The notes under the pieces: model-generated
The model's input: the letters and a program-made list of their open reading frames with translations, nothing else
Database searches by the model: none
Told to the model about the DNA's origin: nothing
Translations under genes and position numbers: made by a program
Part shown: piece after piece, positions 49,703 to 57,585 of the stretch
Numbering within the stretch: position 1 is the first letter of the stretch
Layout: each line of letters starts with the position of its first letter
Assembly (NCBI RefSeq): GCF_000374865.1
Contig: NZ_KB895466.1
Span: 36,849 to 100,848, forward strand
From: Arthrobacter sp. 135MFCol5.1
GTDB taxonomy: Bacteria; Actinomycetota; Actinomycetes; Actinomycetales; Micrococcaceae
DNA length: 64,000 nucleotides
Reading direction: 5' to 3'

Positions 49703-50185
49703 ATGACCTCGGACGAGCACGGCATCCCCTCCACGTACCTCGAGCAGGCAGTGGACCTGGCAACGCGGAACGTCGGCCTGGGCGGGGGACCGTTCGCTGC
49801 CGTGGTGGTGACCCCCGACGGGAAAGCCCACGCCGGTGTCAACCGCGTCACCCGGGACAACGATCCCACCGCCCACGCGGAGGTCGTGGCCATCAGGGCA
49901 GCGGCGGCGGCAACGGCAAACTTCGACCTCACCGGATCCGTGCTCTACGCAAGCTGCGAGCCGTGCCCCATGTGCCTGGCCTCGGCCCTGTGGGCCAGGA
50001 TCGGCCATGTCTACTTTGCCGCAGACCGGCACGGGGCGGCGGCTGCGGGCTTCGATGACGCCCTCTTCTACGACTACTTCAACGGCACCCGGCCGGACCT
50101 GATGCCGGTCACCCGGGGTGACATCCCGACGTCGGACCTCCCCTTCCAGGCGTGGGGCGCCTTCGCCGGCAGGAAGGACTACTAG
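49703..50185 (+). CDS. Nucleoside/guanine deaminase (CMP/dCMP deaminase fold)
   Basis: 160 aa zinc deaminase. H58-A-E60 supplies one zinc ligand and the catalytic Glu; C88 and C91 in the PCPMC motif complete the zinc site. The FDDALFYDYFNG tail matches GuaD-type guanine deaminases more than cytidine deaminases. Three bases separate its stop from the thioredoxin gene, so they are probably co-transcribed. Confidence 0.85.
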   Translation: MTSDEHGIPSTYLEQAVDLATRNVGLGGGPFAAVVVTPDGKAHAGVNRVTRDNDPTAHAEVVAIRAAAAATANFDLTGSVLYASCEPCPMCLASALWARIGHVYFAADRHGAAAAGFDDALFYDYFNGTRPDLMPVTRGDIPTSDLPFQAWGAFAGRKDY

Positions 50186-50187
50186 CC

Positions 50188-50625
50188 ATGGAAACCGCAC
50201 TCATCGCCTGCCCTGCCTGCGGAAAGACCAACCGGGTGCCGCTCCGGGCAGCCGGTCATCCGCGCTGCGGCAACTGCAAGGCTGACCTTCCGTGGATTGT
50301 GTCTGCCGGCGACGCGGACTTTGCCGTGGTCGCCGAGCAATCGGCAGTGCCGGTGCTGGTGGACTTCTGGGCCGCATGGTGCGGGCCCTGCCGGATGGTC
50401 AGCCCCGTCCTGGACAAGCTGGCGCGGGAGCGGCCGGGAAAGATCAAGCTTGTCAAGGTGGACGTGGACACGTCTCCTGGTTTGTCGCGGCGGTTCGATG
50501 TCCAAGCCATTCCGACACTGATGGTGATCGTGGACGGCAAGGTGGTGGCCCGCCAAGCCGGCGCCGCACCGGCGGACGTCCTGCGTTCCTGGCTGGACCG
50601 GGCACTCGCCGGCGCGCAGACCTGA
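50188..50625 (+). CDS. Thioredoxin with N-terminal zinc ribbon (TrxC/thioredoxin-2 type)
   Basis: 145 aa. N-terminal zinc ribbon C8-PA-C11 ... C27-GN-C30, then a thioredoxin domain with FWAAWCGPC (C65, C68) and cis-Pro AIPTLMVI. The zinc ribbon plus WCGPC define the thioredoxin-2 class, induced in oxidative stress in E. coli. ATG 50188 sits two bases after the deaminase stop. Confidence 0.9.
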   Translation: METALIACPACGKTNRVPLRAAGHPRCGNCKADLPWIVSAGDADFAVVAEQSAVPVLVDFWAAWCGPCRMVSPVLDKLARERPGKIKLVKVDVDTSPGLSRRFDVQAIPTLMVIVDGKVVARQAGAAPADVLRSWLDRALAGAQT

Positions 50626-50653
50626 CGCCGGCCGCCAGGTCTTGCGGGCGCCG

Positions 50654-51820
50654 CTACCGGGACGCGGCAGGAAGCCGCGACACGCCCTCGAGGAGTTCCT
50701 GCTTCCGGCCGCACAACGCGATCCGCACCCAACCCTCGCCAATGGAGCCGAATGCGGTCCCCGGCGCCAACGCCACACCGGCGTCCGCCAGGAAGCGCCG
50801 CACCCAGGCCCGCACATCGCCGCCGGTCGCGTGGGACAGATCGGCCCACAGGTAGAACGCACCCTGCGCCGGGAGGAAACGGATCCCCTTGGCAGCCAGT
50901 ACCGCCGAGGCGGCATCCCGGTTCTCCCGGTAATGCCGATGTGCGTGCCGGACGTAGTCCTGCGGCCCGGTCAGGGCGGCGAGCGCCGCATACTGCGGGG
51001 CGGACGCCACACACGACACGATCGACTCCATGACGTTGTCCATTTTCTGCTTGAAGCCCGGCGGGCAGATGAGCGCGCCAATCCGCAGTCCGGTGAGGCC
51101 GTACGTTTTCGACAGCGTCAGGGAGGCGAACACGCGGGCCCCCTCCGGGGAGCCGGCGTCGAACCGTGCCGGGCTCACGTGCGGCACATCGTAGGTGAAC
51201 GCCTCGTAGCACTCGTCGGAGATGACCCAGAGATCGTGCCGGCGGGCCAGGTCCATCAGGTCCCGGACCAGGTCCTCGCCCAGCACGGCCCCCAGCGGGT
51301 TTGACGGTGAGTTGAGCACCAGCACCCGGGTGCGGCCGGTAATGAGGGCCTCGACGTCGGCCACCCGGGGTTGGAAGTTGTGGTCCGGGTGCAGCGGGTA
51401 CTGCACGGGCACGGCATTGAGCAGCCGGCTGGTCATGGCAAAGGTGGGATAGCCCGGGTTGGGGATCAGGATCTCGTCACCCGGGGAGAGCAGCAGGCTC
51501 ATGGCCAAGTGCAGGCCCTGCTGCGCGCCGGACACCACGTAGACCTGGTCGGCCCCGACATCGACGCCCTGGTCCTGGCGGAACCTGGCCGCGAACGCCT
51601 CCCGCAGGGCCGGGATCCCCGCGTTGGGCGTGTAGTTGGTTTCATCGCGGTCCAGGCAGGCGATGCCGGCGTCCAGGACGTGGCGGGGGAGCGGGAAGCC
51701 GGGCTCGCCGATGCTCAGCACCAGCGCGTCCGGCGTGCGCCAGGCGGCCTCGGTGATCTCGCGGATCTGGTTGACGGGCACGTCGCGGACGTGGGCGGCA
51801 AGCTCGGGCATGCCAGCCAT
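50654..51820 (-). CDS. PLP-dependent aminotransferase, class I/II
   Basis: 388 aa. NYTPNAGIPALREAFAARF, VVSGAQQGLHLAMSLLLSPGDEILIPNPGYPTF, LNSPSNPLGAVL, VISDECYEAF and the PLP-Lys motif SLTLSKTYGLTGLRIGAL identify an aspartate-aminotransferase-like subclass. Substrate unknown. Convergent with the thioredoxin gene (28-base gap) and divergent from truB (~70 bases). Confidence 0.88.
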   Translation of the reverse strand: MAGMPELAAHVRDVPVNQIREITEAAWRTPDALVLSIGEPGFPLPRHVLDAGIACLDRDETNYTPNAGIPALREAFAARFRQDQGVDVGADQVYVVSGAQQGLHLAMSLLLSPGDEILIPNPGYPTFAMTSRLLNAVPVQYPLHPDHNFQPRVADVEALITGRTRVLVLNSPSNPLGAVLGEDLVRDLMDLARRHDLWVISDECYEAFTYDVPHVSPARFDAGSPEGARVFASLTLSKTYGLTGLRIGALICPPGFKQKMDNVMESIVSCVASAPQYAALAALTGPQDYVRHAHRHYRENRDAASAVLAAKGIRFLPAQGAFYLWADLSHATGGDVRAWVRRFLADAGVALAPGTAFGSIGEGWVRIALCGRKQELLEGVSRLPAASR

Positions 51821-51876
51821 CCTAGCCGTCCACGTCCGCCCTCCGCCTGGCGTGCGGGCGCCCCAACCTGCGCCGA

Positions 51877-51882
51877 TATACT
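51877..51882 (+). promoter_or_regulatory. -10 element of truB
   Basis: TATACT ending seven bases before GTG 51890. The mRNA would start at or within one base of the start codon, although GGGAGG also lies between them. Confidence 0.4.
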
Positions 51883-51889
51883 GGGAGGC

Positions 51890-52825
51890 GTGCTTTCTGG
51901 ACTGGTGATAGTGGACAAGCCGCAGGGATGGACCAGCCATGACGTGGTTGGCCGGATGCGGCGCCTCGCAGGTACCCGGAAAGTGGGGCATGCGGGCACC
52001 CTCGACCCCATGGCCACCGGCGTGCTTGTCCTCGGCATCAACAAGGCCACCCGCCTGCTGACCTACATTGTGGGCACCTCCAAGACCTATACGGCCACCA
52101 TTCGGCTGGGCCAGTCCACCGTGACGGACGACGCCGAAGGGGAGGTCACCGCCACGGCCGGCACGTCCGGGGTGGGCGAGCAGGCAATTTACGACGGCGT
52201 CGCAGCCCTCACCGGCAGGATCGAGCAGGTGCCCAGCAGCGTCAGCGCGATCAAGGTCAACGGCGAACGCGCCTATGCGCGGGTGCGCTCCGGCGAGGAC
52301 GTCAAGCTGGCCGCCCGCCCCGTCACCATTCACCGCTTCGAGGTCCATGCCGTCAGGCGGGATCCGGACGCGGACGTCATCGACCTCGATGTCACGGTTG
52401 AATGCTCCTCCGGTACATATATCCGTGCCCTCGCCCGGGACCTCGGCCACGCCCTCGGCACCGGCGGGCACCTCACCGCCCTCCGCAGGACCCATGTGGG
52501 CCCCTACTCGCTGGACCAGGCGCGGACCCTTGAAGAGCTCGCCGAAGAACTCACCATCCTGGAAATGTCACAGGCCGCCCGGGCCCTGATGCCCAACCGT
52601 GAGCTGACCGCGGAGGAGACTACGGAAATCTCCTTCGGCCGGCGGATCGCTTCCGGAGCCTCGACAGGTACCGCGGGCGCCGCCACGGCGGAACACCCGG
52701 CCGCAGCCTTCGCCCCCGACGGCACCTTGGTGGCCCTTCTCGCCGACGCGGGCAGCTACGCCAAACCGGTGCTGGTCTTCGCCCCCGGCACCGGCCCGGC
52801 AGCGACCGCCGCCGCGGAGGCATAG
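51890..52825 (+). CDS. truB: tRNA pseudouridine-55 synthase
   Basis: 311 aa. Catalytic Asp in GHAGTLDPMATGVL, VDKPQGWTSHDVV at the N-terminus, PSSVSAIKVNGERAYARVRSGE and SSGTYIRALARDLGHAL. GTG 51890 has GGGAGG three to eight bases upstream. Forms the start of a truB-(two membrane genes)-ribF transcript. Confidence 0.95.
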   Translation: MLSGLVIVDKPQGWTSHDVVGRMRRLAGTRKVGHAGTLDPMATGVLVLGINKATRLLTYIVGTSKTYTATIRLGQSTVTDDAEGEVTATAGTSGVGEQAIYDGVAALTGRIEQVPSSVSAIKVNGERAYARVRSGEDVKLAARPVTIHRFEVHAVRRDPDADVIDLDVTVECSSGTYIRALARDLGHALGTGGHLTALRRTHVGPYSLDQARTLEELAEELTILEMSQAARALMPNRELTAEETTEISFGRRIASGASTGTAGAATAEHPAAAFAPDGTLVALLADAGSYAKPVLVFAPGTGPAATAAAEA

Positions 52826-52827
52826 GC

Positions 52828-53181
52828 GTGGATGCATATTTTTGGATCATCCTGGTGGTCGGCCTGGTGTCCACGGTGCTTTGCGTCGGTGCCGGAATCC
52901 TGAAGAAAGCGCCCAACGACGTCACCATCCTGTCCGTCGCCGCGGTCGAACTGGCCCTCGTGGTCTACCTGGTGGGTTCCATCGTGCGGGTCATTGCCGG
53001 CGAACGCATTGCAGGCGAAGCCTGGGAATTCTGGGGCTACATGGCCACCGCCATGCTCCTGCCCCCGGCAGCGGCGTACTGGTCCATCCTGGAACGGACC
53101 CGGTGGAGCAACTTTGTCCTGGCCGCCGTCGGCGTCACCGCACTGGTGATGGCCGCGCGGATGAACCAGATCTGGTACTGA
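52828..53181 (+). CDS. Small four-helix membrane protein
   Basis: 117 aa with four hydrophobic helices: FWIILVVGLVSTVLCVGAGIL, LSVAAVELALVVYLVGSIVRVIAG, FWGYMATAMLLPPAAAYWSIL and FVLAAVGVTALVMAARM. GTG start two bases after the truB stop. Family not recognised; its position between truB and ribF is not functionally informative. Confidence 0.7.
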   Translation: MDAYFWIILVVGLVSTVLCVGAGILKKAPNDVTILSVAAVELALVVYLVGSIVRVIAGERIAGEAWEFWGYMATAMLLPPAAAYWSILERTRWSNFVLAAVGVTALVMAARMNQIWY

Positions 53182-53182
53182 A

Positions 53183-53650
53183 GTGGAAGAAGCAAAACAA
53201 ATGAAAGACCAGCAGGCCCGCCCGGCCGAGGACGCACCCGCCCGCAACACCCGCAATACCGGGCCCGGCAGGCTGCTGATCGCGGTCTATGGGGTGTTCG
53301 CGATCTCCGCCACGGCCCGCGCCGGGTACCAGATCCTCACCAAATTCTCCGAGGCCCCGCTGGCCTACCTGCTCTCGGCCTTCGCCGCCCTGGTCTACGT
53401 AGTGGCCACCGTCTCCTTGGCCAAAGCAGGCAGCACCTGGTTCAAGGTCTCCGTAGCGGCCGTCCTGGTGGAACTGGCGGGTGTCCTGGTGGTGGGGACC
53501 CTGAGCGTCCTGGACTCCGTGCAGTTCCCGCACGAGACCGTCTGGTCGCTGTTCGGCCGCGGCTACGGCTTCATCCCGCTGCTGCTGCCCATCCTCGGGC
53601 TGGCGTGGCTGTACCGCCGCCGCCCGTCCCAGGCCAAGGCCGCGCAGTGA
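53183..53650 (+). CDS. Hypothetical four-helix membrane protein
   Basis: 155 aa (GTG 53183; ATG 53201 with 149 aa is an alternative). A charged N-terminus (~30 residues) precedes four helices, and the end is basic (RRRPSQAKAAQ). It overlaps or abuts the previous gene, and both seem to be a pair of small integral membrane proteins. An intergenic TAACCT at 53658-53663 could drive ribF. Confidence 0.65.
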   Translation: MEEAKQMKDQQARPAEDAPARNTRNTGPGRLLIAVYGVFAISATARAGYQILTKFSEAPLAYLLSAFAALVYVVATVSLAKAGSTWFKVSVAAVLVELAGVLVVGTLSVLDSVQFPHETVWSLFGRGYGFIPLLLPILGLAWLYRRRPSQAKAAQ

Positions 53651-53728
53651 ATCCGGGTAACCTTGAAGAGTTCCGCGGCCGGCCTGGCCCCGGGACACAG
53701 ATTTTGCAGGCAGCTTAAGGCGAGGGTG

Positions 53729-54712
53729 ATGGTCTACATCTGGAACGATCCGTCCGATGTCCCGGCGGACTTCGGCCCATCCGTTGTCACGTTCGGCAAT
53801 TTCGATGGCGTTCACCGCGGCCACCAGCAGGTGCTCTCCCAGTTGATCCGCTCGGCCCGCCTCGCGCACGCCAAGGCCGTGGCCGTCACCTTCGACCCCC
53901 ACCCTGCGCTGATCCACCGCCCCGAGGCCGCGCCGGAACTGATCATGGGCCTGGAGGACAAGCTGGAGGCCCTGGGCGAGCTCGGCCTGGACGCCGTCCT
54001 CGTGGTCAAGTACTCCCTGGACCTCGCCAGCCTGACGGCCGAGGAATTCGTGGAGCAGTACCTGGTGGACTGCCTGCACGCGAGCCACGTTGTCATCGGC
54101 CACGATGCCCGCTTCGGCCGCGGCAACTCCGGTGACCTGGACACCATGAAGGCGCTGGGCAAAAAGTTCGGCTTCGATGTCCAGGTGATCAGCGAATTCG
54201 GCTCAGAGGGCTACCCGCTGCACGGCGACGAAGCCACCGACCGGCGCTGCTCGTCCACCTGGGTGCGCGAGGCGCTGCAGGAGGGCGACGTCGCCACCGC
54301 TGCCGCGGTGCTGGGCAGGGCCCACCGGATGCGCGGCGAAGTGGTCCACGGTGCCGCCCGCGGCAGGGCGCTCGGTTTCCCCACCGCAAACCTCGCCTCC
54401 AATGCCTCGGGACTGATCCCGGCCGACGGCATCTACGCAGGCTGGCTGGTGGACCAGGCCGGAACGCGCTGGCCGGCGGCGATTTCGGTGGGCTCCAATC
54501 CCACGTTCGACGGCGTCAGCCGGCAAGTCGAGGCACACGTCATCGACCGGCCCAAGGAAGCCGTGGAGGACTTCGATCTGTACGGCCAGACAGTGATCGT
54601 GGAATTCGTCGAACGGTTGCGGGGCATGGTGGCCTATCGTGGCCCTGAGGCCCTGGTGGAACAGATGCGGCTGGATGTGGCGCAGGCCCATCAACTCCTC
54701 GCCGCCCGCTGA
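53729..54712 (+). CDS. ribF: Bifunctional riboflavin kinase/FAD synthetase
   Basis: 327 aa. N-terminal FAD synthetase (FGNFDGVHRGHQQVL with the HxGH-like nucleotidyltransferase motif, VIGHDARFGRGNSGD) and C-terminal riboflavin kinase (GRALGFPTANL, ADGIYAGW, ISVGSNPTFDG, VIVEFVERLRGM). ATG 53729 is preferred, with AAGGCGAGGG upstream; an ORF start at 53663 is too far up. Confidence 0.96.
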   Translation: MVYIWNDPSDVPADFGPSVVTFGNFDGVHRGHQQVLSQLIRSARLAHAKAVAVTFDPHPALIHRPEAAPELIMGLEDKLEALGELGLDAVLVVKYSLDLASLTAEEFVEQYLVDCLHASHVVIGHDARFGRGNSGDLDTMKALGKKFGFDVQVISEFGSEGYPLHGDEATDRRCSSTWVREALQEGDVATAAAVLGRAHRMRGEVVHGAARGRALGFPTANLASNASGLIPADGIYAGWLVDQAGTRWPAAISVGSNPTFDGVSRQVEAHVIDRPKEAVEDFDLYGQTVIVEFVERLRGMVAYRGPEALVEQMRLDVAQAHQLLAAR

Positions 54713-54748
54713 CAGCACTGCCGGGGCCCTGACAACGAAAGGCAGTGC

Positions 54749-55603
54749 GTGTCCGTCGAAAAGAACACCCGCAAGCTCGATGAAGGGATTGTCCGCGACT
54801 TCAGCTCGCGGATGAGCTACGCCTCCTACCTGCAGTTGCCCACGCTGCTTAGTGCCCAAAAGCCGGTCAGCGAGCCGGAACACCACGACGAGATGCTGTT
54901 CATCATCCAGCACCAGACCACCGAGTTGTGGCTGAAGCTGGTCCTGCACGAGCTGCGCAGCGCCGCCGCCTGGCTGCGGGCCGACGACCTCGGCTCGGCG
55001 CTGAAGGGCATTGCCCGGGTCAAGCACATCCAGAAGACCCTCACCGAACAATGGTCCGTACTGGCCACCCTGACCCCCACCGAGTATTCGCAGTTCCGCG
55101 GCTTCCTGGGGAATTCCTCGGGCTTCCAGTCCGCCCAATACCGGGCGGTCGAATTCGTGCTGGGAAACAAAAACCGCAAGATGCTGCCGGTCTTCGAATC
55201 CGATCCCGAGGCCCACGCCATGCTGGCGGAACTGCTTGCGGCCCCCAGCATCTACGACGAGTTCCTCGCCTATCTGTCCCGGCACGGATTCGACGTGCCC
55301 GCTTCCGTCCTGGACCGGGACGTGACGCGCGCCCATGAGTTCACCCCGGACCTGGTCCCGCTCTTCAAGCACATCTACGAAAACGCGGCAGAGAACTGGG
55401 CCGCTTACGAGGCGTGCGAGGAACTGGTGGACCTGGAGGACAACTTCCAGCTCTGGCGGTTCAGGCACCTGCGCACCGTTCAGCGGACCATCGGCATGAA
55501 GACAGGCACGGGTGGTTCCAGCGGGGTCACCTTCCTGCAGAAGGCGCTGGAGCTGACATTCTTTCCGGAACTATTTGCCGTCAGGACGGAGATCGGACAA
55601 TGA
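54749..55603 (+). CDS. kynA: Tryptophan 2,3-dioxygenase
   Basis: 284 aa heme enzyme, first step of the kynurenine pathway. MSYASYLQLPTLLSAQKP, EHHDEMLFIIQHQTTELWLKLVLHE (substrate/heme region), FRGFLGNSSGFQSAQYRAVEFVLGNKN and the C-terminal FRHLRTVQRTIGMKTGTGGSSGVTFLQKAL are diagnostic. GTG 54749; coupled to kynU by ATGA. Inserted between ribF and rpsO. Confidence 0.95.
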   Translation: MSVEKNTRKLDEGIVRDFSSRMSYASYLQLPTLLSAQKPVSEPEHHDEMLFIIQHQTTELWLKLVLHELRSAAAWLRADDLGSALKGIARVKHIQKTLTEQWSVLATLTPTEYSQFRGFLGNSSGFQSAQYRAVEFVLGNKNRKMLPVFESDPEAHAMLAELLAAPSIYDEFLAYLSRHGFDVPASVLDRDVTRAHEFTPDLVPLFKHIYENAAENWAAYEACEELVDLEDNFQLWRFRHLRTVQRTIGMKTGTGGSSGVTFLQKALELTFFPELFAVRTEIGQ

Positions 55604-56859
55604 GCATCCACCAGGACGGCCCCACCGGCGTGACCACTGAGGCGCTCCACCGCCGGGCGGCGGAGCTGGACCGCCAAGACCCGCTGGCAACGTACCGGGA
55701 CCATTTCATCGGAACGGACACCCCGCTGTCCTACCTTGACGGCAACTCCCTGGGCCGGCCCCTGAAACGGACCGCCGACGACGTCGCCGCCTTCGTCCGG
55801 AACGAATGGGGCGGCCGGCTCATCCGCGGCTGGGACGAACAGTGGCTCGCCATGCCGCAGGCCATCGGAGACCAGCTGGGCCGCGCCGTCCTGGGCGCGG
55901 CCCCGGGACAAACGATCATTGCCGATTCCACCACCGTGGTGCTCTACAAGCTGCTCCGCGCCGCGCTGGCCGCCGTGCCGGACCCGGACCGCAACGAGCT
56001 TGTGCTCGATACCGGGAACTTTCCCACGGACCGCTACCTGGTGGAGGGCATTGCCCTGGAAGAGGGGCTGACCCTCCGGTGGATCGACCCCGATCCGGCA
56101 GCCGGGGTGACCCTTGACCAGGTGCGCCAGGCCACCGGGCCGCGGACCGCCGTCGTGCTCCTCAGCCAGATCGCCTACCGTTCAGGGCACCTGGCTGACC
56201 TGCCCGGAATCACCGCGGCAGTGCACGACGCCGGCGCCTTGGTGGTGTGGGATCTTTGCCACTCCGCGGGGTCGGTAGAGATCGGCCTGGACGGCGCGGA
56301 CGTGGACTTCGCCGCCGGCTGCACCTACAAGTACCTCAACGGCGGCCCGGGCTCACCCGCCTTCGCGTACGTCAACGCCCGCCACCTTCCGGCGCTCAAC
56401 CAGCCCATCTGGGGTTGGATGGGCCGCAAGGACGCTTTTGAGATGGCCGCCGGCTATGAACCGGCGGCAGGTATCCGCGGCTTCCTCAGCGGCACCCCCG
56501 CCATCTTCGGCATGATCGCCATGCAAGGCACCCTGGACCTCATCGAGGAAGCCTCGATGGCTGCCATCCGGACGAAGTCCGTGGCACTGACCGCCTTCGC
56601 CATCGATGTCTTCGACGCCTGGCTCGCCCCGCTGGGTGCCGAACTGGCTTCGCCCAGGGACGCGGGGGAGCGGGGCGGCCACATCACCGTGGACCACCCG
56701 GACTTCAGCAAAGCCACCGTGGAAGCGCTCTGGGACGGCGACGTCATTCCGGACTTCCGCTCACCGCACGGGATCCGGGTTGGGTTGTCGCCGCTGAGCA
56801 CCAGCTTCGCCGAGGTCCTCGACGGCATGGCCGCCATCCGGGACCGGCTGCAGGGCTGA
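55600..56859 (+). CDS. kynU: Kynureninase
   Basis: 419 aa PLP enzyme that splits kynurenine to anthranilate and alanine. SYLDGNSLGRPLKRT, WGGRLIRGWDEQWL, VWDLCHSAGSVEIGLDGADVDFAAGCTYKYLNGGPGSPAFAYV (PLP-Lys K244) and GLSPLSTSFAEV are seen. ATG overlaps the kynA stop. A kynurenine formamidase gene is not adjacent. Confidence 0.95.
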   Translation: MSIHQDGPTGVTTEALHRRAAELDRQDPLATYRDHFIGTDTPLSYLDGNSLGRPLKRTADDVAAFVRNEWGGRLIRGWDEQWLAMPQAIGDQLGRAVLGAAPGQTIIADSTTVVLYKLLRAALAAVPDPDRNELVLDTGNFPTDRYLVEGIALEEGLTLRWIDPDPAAGVTLDQVRQATGPRTAVVLLSQIAYRSGHLADLPGITAAVHDAGALVVWDLCHSAGSVEIGLDGADVDFAAGCTYKYLNGGPGSPAFAYVNARHLPALNQPIWGWMGRKDAFEMAAGYEPAAGIRGFLSGTPAIFGMIAMQGTLDLIEEASMAAIRTKSVALTAFAIDVFDAWLAPLGAELASPRDAGERGGHITVDHPDFSKATVEALWDGDVIPDFRSPHGIRVGLSPLSTSFAEVLDGMAAIRDRLQG

Positions 56860-56900
56860 CGCCCGGCGCCGGAGCGGGCCGCGGGTCCGCCCGGACTGTT

Positions 56901-56930
56901 TCGACAAGGTTAGGCCCGGCCCGGTAAACT
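56901..56930 (+). promoter_or_regulatory. Promoter of rpsO
   Basis: TCGACA (56901-56906), 18 bases, TAAACT (56925-56930); predicted start ~56937 leaves a ~135-base leader before the rpsO GTG, room for S15 autoregulation, though no defined structure was recognised. Confidence 0.45.
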
Positions 56931-57071
56931 GGACGATGGATCCGGCTGCAGTCCGTGGCGGCTGGGTCCTGTCGTTGCGGCTTTCCCGGGTTTCCGGGAC
57001 AGGACGTGCATGGCAGACCCGGCAGTGAACTTCTGACCTGGGCCCTCACGGCACATTCCCAAGGAGTTATT

Positions 57072-57341
57072 GTGGCACTTGACGCCGCTGTAAAGCAGTC
57101 CATCATCAAGGAATACGCAACCGCCGAAGGCGACACCGGTTCACCCGAGGTCCAGGTTGCCGTCCTGACCCAGCGGATCAAGGATCTGACTGAGCACATG
57201 AAGGAGCACAAGCACGACTACCACACCCAGCGCGGTCTGCTGGCCATGGTTGGTCGTCGCAAGCGTATGCTGAGCTACCTCAAGAAGACTGACATCGCCC
57301 GCTACCGTACGCTCATCGAGCGTCTCGGCCTGCGCCGCTAG
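57072..57341 (+). CDS. rpsO: 30S ribosomal protein S15
   Basis: 89 aa, the standard length. ALDAAVKQSIIKEYATAEGDTGSPEVQVAVLTQRIKDLTEHMKEHKHDYHTQRGLLAMVGRRKRMLSYLKKTD contains the S15 signature HKHDYHTQRGLL. GTG 57072 with AAGGAG eight bases upstream; longer readings upstream are leader sequence. Confidence 0.97.
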   Translation: MALDAAVKQSIIKEYATAEGDTGSPEVQVAVLTQRIKDLTEHMKEHKHDYHTQRGLLAMVGRRKRMLSYLKKTDIARYRTLIERLGLRR

Positions 57342-57352
57342 TCTGGCTTTGG

Positions 57353-57387
57353 GGCGGCCCTTTCCCTCCGGAACGGGCCGCCTTCTT
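57353..57387 (+). terminator. Hairpin between rpsO and pnp
   Basis: GGCGGCCC (57353-57360) pairs with GGGCCGCC (57375-57382), followed by TTCTTC. In other bacteria this interval carries an rpsO terminator and RNase processing sites before pnp. Confidence 0.6.
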
Positions 57388-57585
57388 CAAATGAAAAACT
57401 AAACAGGAGGATCAACCGCATCACGCATTCGCGGTCCTCGGTAGTGATCCCCGGGAACGGCTTCGTTGACTGAAGCCGGCGGCCCGTGGGTCTCGATCGA
57501 TGACCGGGTGCAAGGGCCAGTAGACAGATGCTGGGCTGGGTTGATGCGGCTGGACTTCCGTGAAACAGAAACGGAGGTGACTCTC

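Noticed and set aside
56936..57028. 30-codon ATG frame in the rpsO leader directly after the TAAACT box
   Set aside because: The ATG is five bases after the -10, one base before the predicted transcription start, so it would not be intact in the mRNA.
57391..57402. Three-codon frame ATG AAA AAC TAA between rpsO and pnp
   Set aside because: Has no well-placed ribosome site and is too short to support as a gene.
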